Source: a virus. Taken from it: 36,870 nucleotides of DNA. Shown one piece after another: positions 1 to 6,959 of this stretch (positions within the stretch are counted from its first letter, which is position 1; each line of letters opens with the position of its first letter). The notes beneath the pieces are model-generated. The model worked only from the letters and a program-made list of their open reading frames with translations, searched no databases and was not told the DNA's origin. The stretch spans positions 1 through 36,870 of the IMG/VR virus record IMGVR_UViG_3300044625_001023. The stretch is one strand, 5' to 3'. The translations under genes were made by a program, and so were the position numbers.

Positions 1-267
1 GAAAACTTTAACATCAAAATAAAGTACGAATTGATAGAGGACTACATTTCCATAGATGGCAGATACTTTGACGATCACTCGGAAGAAATAACAGTTATCC
101 TGGATGCAAAAGATTTCTACGGAGAGAGGGAAACATCTGACGGAGATGGTTTATACTTTGTTGACGAAGAGTTAGCCAATCAGATTGCTGAACAACTAGA
201 ACTTGAATTAACTAGTTCAAACTATGACTTATACTGGATGGCAGCAGAACATTTTAATAACGACTAA
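1..267 (+). CDS. Small acidic hypothetical protein, 3' part (joins the gene at the window end)
   Basis: The reading frame is open from base 1 (ENFNIKIKYE...), so the first internal ATG at 31 is not the true start. The last 148 bases of the window repeat bases 1-148, and the frame that starts at 36624 runs into this one. Across the closed circle the protein is about 121 residues, acidic and rich in aromatic residues. I see no recognisable domain. It is the second gene of the early operon that starts after the palindrome promoter at 36379. The two copies of the overlap differ by two amino acids (ERET-S versus EQET-F). Confidence 0.75.
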   Translation, partial: ENFNIKIKYELIEDYISIDGRYFDDHSEEITVILDAKDFYGERETSDGDGLYFVDEELANQIAEQLELELTSSNYDLYWMAAEHFNND

Positions 268-269
268 AG

Positions 270-509
270 ATGGGAGTGGATATTTTATACAGCGACTATG
301 ACCTGGATACTAAAACGTATAACTGCCAGGTATGGTATAAAGAGCATACTTTGTTTTTTGATAATATAGAGATGGATAACGAAGACATTGTTTACTATGA
401 AATAGTAGGATGCCAGGACGAGTATGAGTTTCCCGTTCACCTTCCTTTGAGCGACCACGAAAAAGCAATGTTGGTTTCCTGCATAGAGTTACACTTAATA
501 TTTTTATAA
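270..509 (+). CDS. Hypothetical small acidic protein (79 aa)
   Basis: The ATG at 270 lies two bases after the preceding stop, and the stop overlaps the next ATG (TAATG), so the gene is translationally linked in the early operon. The product is acidic with many Tyr residues (DILYSDYDLD near the start, YYEIVGC in the middle). I do not recognise a family. Such tiny early proteins often act on host functions, but nothing in the sequence shows this. Confidence 0.7.
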   Translation: MGVDILYSDYDLDTKTYNCQVWYKEHTLFFDNIEMDNEDIVYYEIVGCQDEYEFPVHLPLSDHEKAMLVSCIELHLIFL

Positions 510-712
510 TGAAAAGAAAAACTAAAAAGATGATATTGGATAACATATACATCCCTTATCCAAAAGAGAGAAAAGCAAACATTAAGCAAATGGAGAAGTG
601 GTGGACTCAACAATCCCTTCCTGGATACTGCCAGGATAAAGGCGGAAGTTTTAATATAAACCTCTACCTTGACTACCTTTCAGTTATAAACGAACAACCC
701 GATAGAAAATGA
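509..712 (+). CDS. Hypothetical small basic protein (67 aa)
   Basis: Starts in the stop of the previous gene and ends with an ATGA overlap to the next, a coupled arrangement. The N-terminus is Lys/Arg rich (MKRKTKKM), followed by a stretch with two adjacent Trp (KWWTQQ). No family recognised. Confidence 0.65.
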   Translation: MKRKTKKMILDNIYIPYPKERKANIKQMEKWWTQQSLPGYCQDKGGSFNINLYLDYLSVINEQPDRK

Positions 713-780
713 GTATATGTTTATGCCTGGCAGTTTTTATAATAAGTTTTTTTGTGATCTACAAAAACCTGGAAAGATGA
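709..780 (+). CDS. Mini-protein with one membrane helix (23 aa)
   Basis: ATG at 709-711 overlaps the preceding stop (ATGA), and its TGA at 778-780 overlaps the next ATG at 777 (again ATGA). The 23 residues run from MSICLCLAVF to VIYKNLER: an uninterrupted hydrophobic segment of about 17 residues followed by a short polar, basic tail. This looks like a single-pass membrane microprotein. The double ATGA coupling is the main evidence that it is translated; the gene is below usual length cut-offs. Function unknown; an early membrane-acting role is only a guess. Confidence 0.55.
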   Translation: MSICLCLAVFIISFFVIYKNLER

Positions 781-1028
781 AGAAAAGAAAAAAAGTAAAA
801 AGAGTTTTTGTTGACTTAGAGTATAAGGATGCCAAAGATTTAGTACGGACCCTGGATAGGCTAAAAGATGATATTTTGAGCGGAATAGAAAAACAAACTA
901 TAACGCATAAGTATATAGTTGGAGAGATGGAGTGCAGCCACAAGCAATGGTATGTTTTATCAAATCATTCCTACAAGGAGATAGCAGAGAGGGAAAGAAC
1001 TATCTTTGTAGTAAAATCTAATATGTAG
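777..1028 (+). CDS. Hypothetical basic protein (83 aa)
   Basis: The same frame can be extended to an ATG at 717, but the stretch 709-780 is better explained by the coupled mini-gene in another frame, so I place the start at 777 (MKKRKKVKR). The N-terminus is strongly basic and the middle looks helical (DAKDLVRTLDRLKDDI). No family recognised. Confidence 0.65.
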   Translation: MKKRKKVKRVFVDLEYKDAKDLVRTLDRLKDDILSGIEKQTITHKYIVGEMECSHKQWYVLSNHSYKEIAERERTIFVVKSNM

Positions 1029-1029
1029 A

Positions 1030-1320
1030 GTGCTTATAATCGAACTCCATAGAAAACAGTTACCTTTTGCGGTGATAGTAAGCGATGAGATATGTGGCAA
1101 AGTACACAGCATTCTCTACCGAGACAGATACCTCCGATGTGAGGAAATGGATAGGTACCAGGTTAGGTGGTTTTCAGATAACTCCAGGTATTTTAAAAAA
1201 GTCCTGGATAATAGCCACGGAAGAGTATACGAATATCGGAGGTTTAAGAAAAAGTTAAGCCAGGCGATAAAACATAATTTTTTAGTTAGAAATCAAATAA
1301 TAAAAGCAGGATACTTATGA
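1030..1320 (+). CDS. Hypothetical basic protein, GTG start (96 aa)
   Basis: Begins with GTG one base after the preceding stop; no in-frame ATG lies near. The product is rich in Arg, Lys and Tyr (YEYRRFKKKL near the end) and may bind nucleic acid, but no motif is visible. The stop overlaps the ATG of the next small gene (ATGA). Confidence 0.6.
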   Translation: MLIIELHRKQLPFAVIVSDEICGKVHSILYRDRYLRCEEMDRYQVRWFSDNSRYFKKVLDNSHGRVYEYRRFKKKLSQAIKHNFLVRNQIIKAGYL

Positions 1321-1493
1321 ACTTTAATACAGAAAAAAGAGCGAAGGAATTAAAAGCAGCCTCAAAGGATGCCGACAAAATAATTGCGGTAGTTATGGAT
1401 ATAGCGTTAGACTATATCAGCAACCCAAAGGATTGTTTAAACTTTATAAGGGAGGTAAGGAAAACCTACAAAAAAGCAGCAGAACAAAAATAA
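1317..1493 (+). CDS. Hypothetical small helical protein (58 aa)
   Basis: ATG at 1317-1319 overlaps the stop of the upstream gene (ATGA). The frame is open to TAA at 1491-1493 and encodes MNFNTEKRAKELKAASKDAD onward, mostly amphipathic helix with basic ends (KTYKKAAEQK). It is the last gene of the early operon; the promoter and hairpin at 1503-1608 follow it. No family recognised. Confidence 0.6.
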   Translation: MNFNTEKRAKELKAASKDADKIIAVVMDIALDYISNPKDCLNFIREVRKTYKKAAEQK

Positions 1494-1502
1494 TTTTATA
1501 CA

Positions 1503-1536
1503 TTTGCGTATGGTCTCACAAAATTGTTTATCTTTA
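1503..1536 (+). promoter_or_regulatory. Bacteroidota-type promoter upstream of the replication genes
   Basis: TTTG (1503-1506), a 22 bp spacer, then TATCTTTA (1529-1536), close to the Flavobacterium consensus TTG-N17-23-TAnnTTTG. The spacer contains GGTCTCAC (1512-1519), whose exact complement GTGAGACC lies at 1579-1586, downstream of the expected start of transcription. Confidence 0.5.
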
Positions 1537-1562
1537 CAACAGATTATTAAAATTATACTTAA

Positions 1563-1608
1563 CCTTCAGTGCGGCGTAGTGAGACCCAAAGCATTGAAGG
1601 TTTTTTTT
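1563..1608 (+). terminator. Hairpin with U-run in the leader of the replication gene (terminator or attenuator)
   Basis: CCTTCAGTGC (1563-1572) pairs with GCATTGAAGG (1591-1600) over 10 bp with one G-U pair, followed directly by eight T (1601-1608). It lies between the promoter and the likely ATG at 1623. It may end the upstream operon or act as an attenuator. The loop holds GTGAGACC, which can pair with GGTCTCAC at 1512-1519 in transcripts entering from upstream; that pairing would compete with the terminator. Confidence 0.6.
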
Positions 1609-1622
1609 ATACCCTTTTTTTT

Positions 1623-2216
1623 ATGAGAGATAGTATGTTAATCTACCGAAGTTTCTATGAGGCAATCAAGGAACTTCCCCTGGAGGAGCAGGGACAAGTA
1701 TGGAACGCCATTTATGAGTTGGGTCTTAATGGAGTGGAAACATTTCCGCCTGGCATCCCTGGAACAATCTTTAAACTTATTAAGCCGCAAATTGAGGCAA
1801 ACCTTAAACGTTTCCAAAATGGAAAGAGTTCCAAGTATAAGCAAAGCGAAAGCAAAACAAAAGCAAACGAGGAGCAAAGTGAAAGCGAAACGAAGGCTAA
1901 TAACAATAACAATAAGAATAAGAATAACAATGAATTAATATTAAGAAACAAGGCGTTCTACGATAGCCTCGTTCCTTTTTTAAAAGATTATCCAAAGGAG
2001 ATGTTAAGAGAGTTTTTTGAATACTGGACGGAGATAGGAGAGAAGGACAAGAAAATGAGATTTGAGAAGGAGAAAACGTGGGGTTTATCCAGGAGGTTAA
2101 AAACCTGGCACAGCAGAAGTCAAAGTTATAAAGGAGGGAATTGCACTAAACCCTTGTCTTTTGATGGCAGCGATAAATTAGTGATGTATATAAACAGCCA
2201 AATCAAACAACAATGA
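1623..2216 (+). CDS. Phage replication protein with DUF6291-like N-terminus
   Basis: The N-terminal part (MRDSMLIYRSFYEAIKELP...) resembles the DUF6291-type domain found in replication proteins of Bacteroidota phages (family recalled, not searched). A charged Asn/Lys/Ser-rich linker follows at about residues 73-105, then a C-terminal helical domain with FYDSLVPFLKDYPKEML and EKTWGLSRRLKTWHSR. The frame is open upstream to a GTG at 1569, but that start would fall inside the hairpin, so ATG 1623 is preferred; ATG 1635 is the alternative. It overlaps the start of the ATPase gene by 4 bp, which suggests initiator and helicase or helicase loader act together. DNA repeats inside the linker may be the origin. 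Confidence 0.75.
   Translation: MRDSMLIYRSFYEAIKELPLEEQGQVWNAIYELGLNGVETFPPGIPGTIFKLIKPQIEANLKRFQNGKSSKYKQSESKTKANEEQSESETKANNNNNKNKNNNELILRNKAFYDSLVPFLKDYPKEMLREFFEYWTEIGEKDKKMRFEKEKTWGLSRRLKTWHSRSQSYKGGNCTKPLSFDGSDKLVMYINSQIKQQ
1841..1950 (+). other. Candidate replication origin inside the initiator-like gene
   Basis: Two imperfect direct repeats of 28 bp (1841-1868 and 1873-1900), both beginning GCAAAG-GAAAGC, are followed by an AT-rich stretch (1899-1950) made of AAT/AAC/AAG triplets. Repeats next to an AT-rich tract inside an initiator gene resemble the lambda O/ori layout. They may equally be a by-product of the low-complexity protein linker. Confidence 0.3.
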
Positions 2217-3163
2217 ACGATGATTTAAAATACTTAATCGACTATCGGAGAGGAAAGATAGTTCGAGGTTTGGGGATAGGTTGCAGCCTGGATAACAATA
2301 TTGTTTTTAAAAGAGGGCAATTAAACATTATCCTGGGACACGATAACGTTGGGAAATCTTTATTTATAAACTGGTATTTTCTTAACCTGGCGTTAAAGCA
2401 TAATTTAAAATTTGTGATCTACAGTGGAGAGAACAAAACCGCTTACATTTTTAGGGATTGGATACAGATGTTGGCAGGGATGAGGTATAACGAATTGGGA
2501 GAATGCGATATAGTAGAACTATATGAAAGGATAAAAAAGCACTTTATTTTTATACCAAACGATAGGCTATACAAACCCCAGGACTTGTTTGAAAAGTTTG
2601 AGCAAAGCAAATGTGATGCGGCATTAATAGACCCTTTTACCGCCCTGGATAGAGAGATGTCCTACGATGGGAATTACCGTTTTTTAAATGCAGCCAGGGA
2701 GTTGGTTAACTATACTGGAATGACTCTATATATAAACACCCATCCAACAAGTGAAAGCGGTAGAGCAGGAAACTTATACGCTCCAGGGCACGAATGGAAC
2801 GGACACGTAAAGGCACCCCTCAAAGACCACGTAGAAGGAGGTAAAGCCTTTTTGAACCGCTGCGATGATATGTTTGTAATTCATCGCTTGGTCAAGCACG
2901 AAACAATGAAATACTATACAATGATAAATGTAGAGAAAATAAAAGATTTGGATACTGGAGGAAGGCACACTAATCTAAACGAACCTATCCTTTGCGAGTT
3001 TAATAATGGTTTAGGGTTTAAGATAGGCGGAGTTGACCCCCTTCAAAGCATAAGAGGAGAAATTAAAAAGGGCAGTAACTCATTTCCTGCACAAACTTCC
3101 TTTGATGATATATTGAGTTTTAGCGAAAAGATTAAAAGAATGAACGAGCAAAATAATAAGTAA
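2213..3163 (+). CDS. RecA/DnaB-fold ATPase, likely replicative helicase or loader
   Basis: P-loop GHDNVGKS at residues 42-49 after RGQLNIILG, and a Walker B-like strand CDAALIDPF at about 134-142 ending in Asp140. A further strand (MTLYINTHPTSE) fits motif 3 of RecA/DnaB-type ATPases. At 316 residues it is shorter than full DnaB and lacks the N-terminal primase-binding domain, resembling the single-domain phage ATPases of this superfamily. It overlaps the initiator-like gene by 4 bp, which supports a role in DNA replication. The exact subfamily was not determined. Confidence 0.8.
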   Translation: MNDDLKYLIDYRRGKIVRGLGIGCSLDNNIVFKRGQLNIILGHDNVGKSLFINWYFLNLALKHNLKFVIYSGENKTAYIFRDWIQMLAGMRYNELGECDIVELYERIKKHFIFIPNDRLYKPQDLFEKFEQSKCDAALIDPFTALDREMSYDGNYRFLNAARELVNYTGMTLYINTHPTSESGRAGNLYAPGHEWNGHVKAPLKDHVEGGKAFLNRCDDMFVIHRLVKHETMKYYTMINVEKIKDLDTGGRHTNLNEPILCEFNNGLGFKIGGVDPLQSIRGEIKKGSNSFPAQTSFDDILSFSEKIKRMNEQNNK

Positions 3164-3164
3164 G

Positions 3165-3425
3165 ATGAGATGGGTTATACTTTGGTTAAGTGCCTTTATA
3201 ATAGAAATATGCAGTACTTTATATATGTGGTATGTTGCGGATAGGAACGAGATAGGAATGGTATTGTTTGCATCCCTGGGACCGTTCCTGGGGTTGCCCT
3301 TCGTAGGATATATGGTGGAGTCAAAGAATTGGAGTGAGCGTATAAAGATGGCGTTTGTTTGCTCCCTTGGATATATGTGCGGCAGCCTTGTAGTAATTTT
3401 AATAAATAAATGTTATGGACTTTGA
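3165..3425 (+). CDS. Small membrane protein (86 aa)
   Basis: Three hydrophobic segments: near residues 3-24 (VILWLSAFIIEICSTLYMWY), 31-51 (MVLFASLGPFLGLPFVGYM) and 62-81 (MAFVCSLGYMCGSLVVILI). Starts two bases after the ATPase stop and overlaps the next gene by 11 bp. Family not recognised. Its position in a replication operon could mean membrane anchoring of the replication complex, but that is a guess. Confidence 0.7.
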   Translation: MRWVILWLSAFIIEICSTLYMWYVADRNEIGMVLFASLGPFLGLPFVGYMVESKNWSERIKMAFVCSLGYMCGSLVVILINKCYGL

Positions 3426-3720
3426 GTTAGAACTTATAATTGCCAGGACTTCCCTCCATACGGTAAGAGCCAGGATTAAAAACGGTATTGATACCATAAA
3501 AGAAAAAAACCCTCACAGAACGGACTATCTTGTGCCTATGGAGAAAAGCGAAAAGGCACTTTTACATACTTGGATGGTTTACGATGTCCTGGAGAAGGAG
3601 TACAGAGCAACAAGGCAAAGATGTAGAGATTTAGAATATCATTTACTACTTTTGCAGCAGGAGAACGCAGCGTTGAAAAAAGAGAACGAACAAATAAAGA
3701 ACTTTTTAATTAAAGAGTAA
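3415..3720 (+). CDS. Coiled-coil hypothetical protein (101 aa)
   Basis: The C-terminal third (residues about 62-98) is a heptad-like coiled coil with regular Leu and Glu/Lys (DLEYHLLLLQQENAALKKEN). The N-terminal part is helical with no known motif. Lies between the membrane protein and the NinG-like gene; probably oligomerises. Confidence 0.65.
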   Translation: MDFELELIIARTSLHTVRARIKNGIDTIKEKNPHRTDYLVPMEKSEKALLHTWMVYDVLEKEYRATRQRCRDLEYHLLLLQQENAALKKENEQIKNFLIKE

Positions 3721-3724
3721 AAGA

Positions 3725-4246
3725 ATGCCAAGGTGCAAGAATTGTAAGCAACCGTTTGAACCAGTTAGGTTCCTTCAAAAGTACTGCCTCCAGGAGGAGT
3801 GCGTTAAGGTTTGGGTGGAGCAGGTAAAAGCAGATGCCTGGAAGAAAACCAAGCAAAAGTGGAAAGTGGATAACGAAAAATTAAGTGATCTACTCCAGGC
3901 GGCACAAATTATCTTTAATCAATGGATTCGATTAAGGGATGCAGGGAGCGTTTGTATATCGTGTCAGAAACCTGCAAAAAAGGAGAACGCAGGGCATTAT
4001 TGGAACACCGCCTACCACCAGTCTGTTAGGTTTGATGAGGATAATGTGCACCTTCAATGTGAGCATTGCAACAACTCAAAGCACGGAGACCTGGCGAATT
4101 ATCAAATTCATTTAATTTCGAAAATAGGGCAGGAGAGATTTGACTCCCTCCAGGCTAAAGCAAAGCAAACAAGAAAGTTCTCCAGGGATGAGGTGCAGGA
4201 AATCATTAAAAGATACAAGACGGAAATAAAAAAATTGAAAAAATAA
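3725..4246 (+). CDS. ninG: NinG/Rap-like recombination nuclease
   Basis: The layout matches the lambda NinG (Rap) family. An N-terminal zinc-finger-like part has Cys at 4, 7, 21 and 26 (CKNC, CLQEEC). A helical linker follows, then a central HNH-like core with CISC, AGHYW, RF, HLQCEHCN and a Tyr/Leu-rich end. Lambda Rap acts on Holliday junctions and related branched DNA. The length (173 aa) is close to the usual size. It probably works with the ERF protein and exonuclease encoded further on. Confidence 0.85.
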   Translation: MPRCKNCKQPFEPVRFLQKYCLQEECVKVWVEQVKADAWKKTKQKWKVDNEKLSDLLQAAQIIFNQWIRLRDAGSVCISCQKPAKKENAGHYWNTAYHQSVRFDEDNVHLQCEHCNNSKHGDLANYQIHLISKIGQERFDSLQAKAKQTRKFSRDEVQEIIKRYKTEIKKLKK

Positions 4247-4265
4247 CAAACTTTTTTTTAAAAAC

Positions 4266-4297
4266 CTTTTTTATATGAAATCATATATATATTATTG
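4266..4297 (+). promoter_or_regulatory. Early promoter P1 with palindromic operator in the spacer
   Basis: Palindrome TATATGA-AA-TCATATA (4272-4287), two bases, then the -7-like box TATTATTG (4290-4297). The -33 position (CTTT, 4266-4269) is degenerate. The same arrangement and spacing recur at 5388, 6900 and 36379, so one repressor or activator probably controls all four. It follows the NinG-like gene and precedes the ATG at 4319. Confidence 0.7.
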
Positions 4298-4318
4298 CAC
4301 AGAAATAAAACGATAAAT

Positions 4319-4534
4319 ATGGAAACAACAACTTTTTGGGTACTGCAAATAAGCCTACGAGATTGCTTAAAAGCACAATTTATAATCAACGACTTCTACC
4401 ATAGAGGAGCGACCACGCAAAAGATGGAGTGGGTGGCTACGGATACTGCAACGATATGGTGTGAAGACCTGGCAGATGAGATAACTCACCGCCTGGAGGC
4501 TCAAGGGATAGAATTCGAACTTAAAACTTTATAA
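4319..4534 (+). CDS. Hypothetical small protein (71 aa)
   Basis: A TTG in the same frame at 4295 lies inside the promoter -7 box, so the start is ATG 4319 (METTTFWVLQ). The sequence reads like a small alpha/beta domain (MEWVATDTATIWCEDLADEI). No family recognised. First gene after P1. Confidence 0.65.
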   Translation: METTTFWVLQISLRDCLKAQFIINDFYHRGATTQKMEWVATDTATIWCEDLADEITHRLEAQGIEFELKTL

Positions 4535-4535
4535 T

Positions 4536-4733
4536 ATGCCAAGAAAAATAGACGGTTATGTTATCACCTTGCATAAGAGCCAGGAGTATAAAGGAGACTA
4601 CAAGATAAGTATGTGGAGCGGAGAAGGAGGGAAAGAGTTTATACGAGACCTTTTTGATGGGTTGAACTATGGAAGGGCAGTGGAGATACTTAAAAGTAGA
4701 AAATTAGCGGAATATATCAAAAATAAATTTTAA
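4536..4733 (+). CDS. Hypothetical small basic protein (65 aa)
   Basis: Starts one base after the preceding stop and begins MPRKIDGYVITLHKS. Basic, with a central WSGEGGKEF stretch; no family recognised. In operon with the RadC-like gene. Confidence 0.6.
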   Translation: MPRKIDGYVITLHKSQEYKGDYKISMWSGEGGKEFIRDLFDGLNYGRAVEILKSRKLAEYIKNKF

Positions 4734-4736
4734 GAA

Positions 4737-5171
4737 ATGGGAACGATAAAAAGATACGAGATACGCAAAGCGGCTACCGAATTTGTAAAAGAAAAGATAA
4801 CGAGCGGTGCGGAGGCTGCACATTATATCCGACAGTTTTATGGGGATGACCTGGAGGTATACGAATCCTTTTTTATGCTTATGTTAAACAATCAACTGCA
4901 AACTGTTGGGTATGCTAAAATAAGCCAGGGAGGAATTGTTGGAACGATAGTAGATAAAAGAATAGTTTTAAAATATGTGGTTGACTGCCTGGCTACCAAT
5001 GTTATCCTGGCACATAACCATCCAAGCGGCACGTTGCATCCAAGCGAGAGCGACAAGAAGATTACCCAGGAGATAAAGGAACTCTGTGCTATAATGAACA
5101 CTACCGTTGTAGATCACATAATTTTAACGGCAGATGAGTTTTACTCCTTTGCATCAAACGACTTACTATGA
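4737..5171 (+). CDS. RadC-like JAB/MPN-domain protein
   Basis: Contains the full JAMM/MPN+ metal-site signature HNHPSG...SESD: His93, His95, Ser97 and Asp106, with a conserved Glu at about 43. This matches the RadC-type JAB domain, here without the N-terminal helix-hairpin-helix part of chromosomal RadC (144 aa versus about 220). Such stand-alone RadC domains are common in phages and mobile elements; their substrate is not settled (peptidase or DNA-linked roles). Overlaps the next gene by 4 bp. Confidence 0.88.
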   Translation: MGTIKRYEIRKAATEFVKEKITSGAEAAHYIRQFYGDDLEVYESFFMLMLNNQLQTVGYAKISQGGIVGTIVDKRIVLKYVVDCLATNVILAHNHPSGTLHPSESDKKITQEIKELCAIMNTTVVDHIILTADEFYSFASNDLL

Positions 5172-5350
5172 GCCAGGAATTAAGCGAAAAGATATACGAT
5201 AAACTCCTGGAGGAGATAAGCAGCCAGGGAACGTTACCTCCACTCCTGGACTTGTATGGAGATGGCAGCCAATGGGAATACAACCTGGAACTCTTTGGAA
5301 CTATGTACTTCATCTTTAAAGCACAGTGGGACTCCCTGGATGAGTTCTAA
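5168..5350 (+). CDS. Hypothetical small acidic protein (60 aa)
   Basis: ATG overlaps the stop of the RadC-like gene (ATGA). Acidic, with aromatic residues near the C-terminus (WEYNLELFGTMYFIFKAQW). No family recognised. Followed by an A-rich gap and promoter P2. Confidence 0.6.
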   Translation: MSQELSEKIYDKLLEEISSQGTLPPLLDLYGDGSQWEYNLELFGTMYFIFKAQWDSLDEF

Positions 5351-5387
5351 AAAAAAACAAAAAAAAGACAAAATAATTGCGAAAATA

Positions 5388-5419
5388 TTTTTTTATATGA
5401 AATCATATATATATCATTG
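5388..5419 (+). promoter_or_regulatory. Early promoter P2 with palindromic operator
   Basis: Palindrome TATATGA-AA-TCATATA (5394-5409), two bases, then TATCATTG (5412-5419). The -33 position is TTTT (5388-5391). Same spacing as P1, P3 and P4. Drives the group of small genes starting at 5448. Confidence 0.7.
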
Positions 5420-5447
5420 CACAAGAAACAAATATAAAATAAGCAAA

Positions 5448-5573
5448 ATGAAAAAAACAATCAGAATCGAAAGAACAAGACAAGCCATCCAAGAGGCGGC
5501 AAACAAGCACGGATTAGGACATAACAAAACAATCCAACTTCGCTTGAAATTATCTAACCTTTTAAGCAAATAA
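5448..5573 (+). CDS. Hypothetical small basic protein (41 aa)
   Basis: The frame is open upstream through the promoter, so the first ATG after P2 (5448) is chosen. The product MKKTIRIERTRQAIQEAANK onward is basic and helical, and may bind nucleic acid; no fold recognised. Confidence 0.55.
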   Translation: MKKTIRIERTRQAIQEAANKHGLGHNKTIQLRLKLSNLLSK

Positions 5574-5577
5574 AAAA

Positions 5578-5766
5578 ATGGAAACAAGAACTACAAAAAT
5601 CCTTTGCTCCCTGGCTACTGCCTTTTGCCAGGGACCCGTTATCACTCCTGCAACTTTGCAATATGTTAACCAGGGAGCATTTAAAAAGTGGCTAAAAAGA
5701 AACACCCACCGCTTTAACCCTTGCATCCTGGATACAGTTAACGAATTTATCAACGCTAAAAACTAA
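5578..5766 (+). CDS. Hypothetical small protein (62 aa)
   Basis: Short gene in the P2 unit, 4 bp after the previous stop. Contains LCSLATAFCQGPVITPATL and a basic central part (KKWLKRNTHRF). No family recognised. Confidence 0.55.
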   Translation: METRTTKILCSLATAFCQGPVITPATLQYVNQGAFKKWLKRNTHRFNPCILDTVNEFINAKN

Positions 5767-5770
5767 AAAA

Positions 5771-6205
5771 ATGAAAGCACAAGAAATCAGTTTAAAAATG
5801 AAGAAACTTCACGCTACGCACTTTTACGCTATGCAGGGAGACATAACCTTTTCAATCTATCGCTATGAGGAAGACGGGTATAAATACTGGAAGGCTATAA
5901 TTAAAATGTGGGATGAGGAATGTGACAGTTCTTCTATACGCCACGGGAATTTAGTATACCGCTCCGTTTATCCAGGCATAAGAGTTTTGTTTGAAAAAGA
6001 CGCACTATCCAGGCACCAGGCACTAAAAGAAATAAACGACTTTTGTTTAGATAACGAAGAAATGCAACGGACACTTATGCTAATGCGAAAGGAAGAGTTG
6101 GAGCAGCAGTTAAAAGACCTTTACGTTGAATTGCAGCAGGAAAGCGAAAAGGCTTACGAATTGAGAGTAGACATTGAAGAAATAAACCAAGAACTAAAAA
6201 ACTAA
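5771..6205 (+). CDS. Hypothetical protein with C-terminal coiled coil (144 aa)
   Basis: An N-terminal alpha/beta part with many aromatics (THFYAMQGDITFSIYRYEED) is followed by a long helix from about residue 95 with heptad-like Leu/Glu (LEQQLKDLYVELQQESEKAY), probably a coiled coil that mediates oligomerisation. No known family. Confidence 0.65.
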   Translation: MKAQEISLKMKKLHATHFYAMQGDITFSIYRYEEDGYKYWKAIIKMWDEECDSSSIRHGNLVYRSVYPGIRVLFEKDALSRHQALKEINDFCLDNEEMQRTLMLMRKEELEQQLKDLYVELQQESEKAYELRVDIEEINQELKN

Positions 6206-6209
6206 AGAG

Positions 6210-6440
6210 ATGGAGCAGAGTAAAGAAAACACTAAACTATACCTGGAGTTGGCTATACATAACGATACTAAAAGCGTTTTCGCTATCCAGGACAGAGTAT
6301 GGAGCACTCAAACTAAAACAATGAACTATATCCTTTATAACCTTGTATGGAATGAGGAGGAGATGGTAGGAGAGCAGGAGTTTAAGGCGGACTATACGGT
6401 TCGCATCCTTTGGAATTCAAAACTAATAAAAACCGCATAA
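6210..6440 (+). CDS. Hypothetical small protein (76 aa)
   Basis: Begins 4 bp after the previous stop. Beta-rich pattern with VWSTQTKTMNYILYNLVWNE. No family recognised. Confidence 0.6.
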   Translation: MEQSKENTKLYLELAIHNDTKSVFAIQDRVWSTQTKTMNYILYNLVWNEEEMVGEQEFKADYTVRILWNSKLIKTA

Positions 6441-6441
6441 G

Positions 6442-6729
6442 ATGAAACAAAGAGAGATAATGTGGACGATGAAGAACGGTCAGCAGATTAGCGTTGATGC
6501 TATGACCGAGAGCCACGCAAAAAACGCTTTAAAGATGGTAATAAACCGCATCCAGGAGTGGCAAAAGGCAATAAGCCAATCCAAGCCAAAGGTCGAGGTG
6601 CACGGAGAGTTTGCCAGGGAGGACGCAGATAGATACGCCCTTTATGAGATAGACCCCGACTTAACTTGTTCCTGCGATGAGCACCATATTTGTCAACAAT
6701 GTTGGGAGCAAAAAGAGTACTTAAGATGA
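6442..6729 (+). CDS. Small protein with C-terminal Cys/His cluster (95 aa)
   Basis: The C-terminus carries CSCDEHHICQQCW: four Cys and two His within 13 residues, a likely zinc-binding knuckle. The rest is helical and charged. The stop overlaps the next ATG. Could contact nucleic acid or protein; family unknown. Confidence 0.6.
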   Translation: MKQREIMWTMKNGQQISVDAMTESHAKNALKMVINRIQEWQKAISQSKPKVEVHGEFAREDADRYALYEIDPDLTCSCDEHHICQQCWEQKEYLR

Positions 6730-6896
6730 TACCCGAAGTTCACTACGAGATTAGAGACCTAAAAAATAAAGTAAAAGATTTGAGGTCAACCCTGGATGCT
6801 ATCCAGGAGTTATACGATATGTACCAAACTGGAGTGATAAAGGAGGAGCAGAAGTTTATCCAGGAAGTAGGAAGGCATTTAAAAAAAAATGAATAA
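6726..6896 (+). CDS. Small coiled-coil protein (56 aa)
   Basis: ATG at 6726 overlaps the preceding stop (ATGA). A longer reading from 6690 is possible but would overlap the Cys-rich end of the upstream gene. The product is one helix (EIRDLKNKVKDLRSTLDAIQ) with regular hydrophobic spacing. No family recognised. Confidence 0.6.
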   Translation: MIPEVHYEIRDLKNKVKDLRSTLDAIQELYDMYQTGVIKEEQKFIQEVGRHLKKNE

Positions 6897-6899
6897 ATG

Positions 6900-6931
6900 T
6901 TTGCTTATATGAAAACATATATCTAATATTG
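6900..6931 (+). promoter_or_regulatory. Early promoter P3 with palindromic operator
   Basis: TTTG (6900-6903), exactly 20 bp spacer containing TATATG-AAAA-CATATA (6906-6921), then TAATATTG (6924-6931). This is the clearest match to TTTG-N20-TAnnTTTG in the window, together with P4. It drives the annealing protein and exonuclease genes. Confidence 0.75.
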
Positions 6932-6959
6932 CAATATAAAATCAATAAAACAAAACAAA

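Noticed and set aside
1569-1622. GTG start at 1569 for the replication protein
   Set aside because: The start would lie inside the terminator-like hairpin, and the extra residues do not fit the family N-terminus MRDS...YRSFYEAI.
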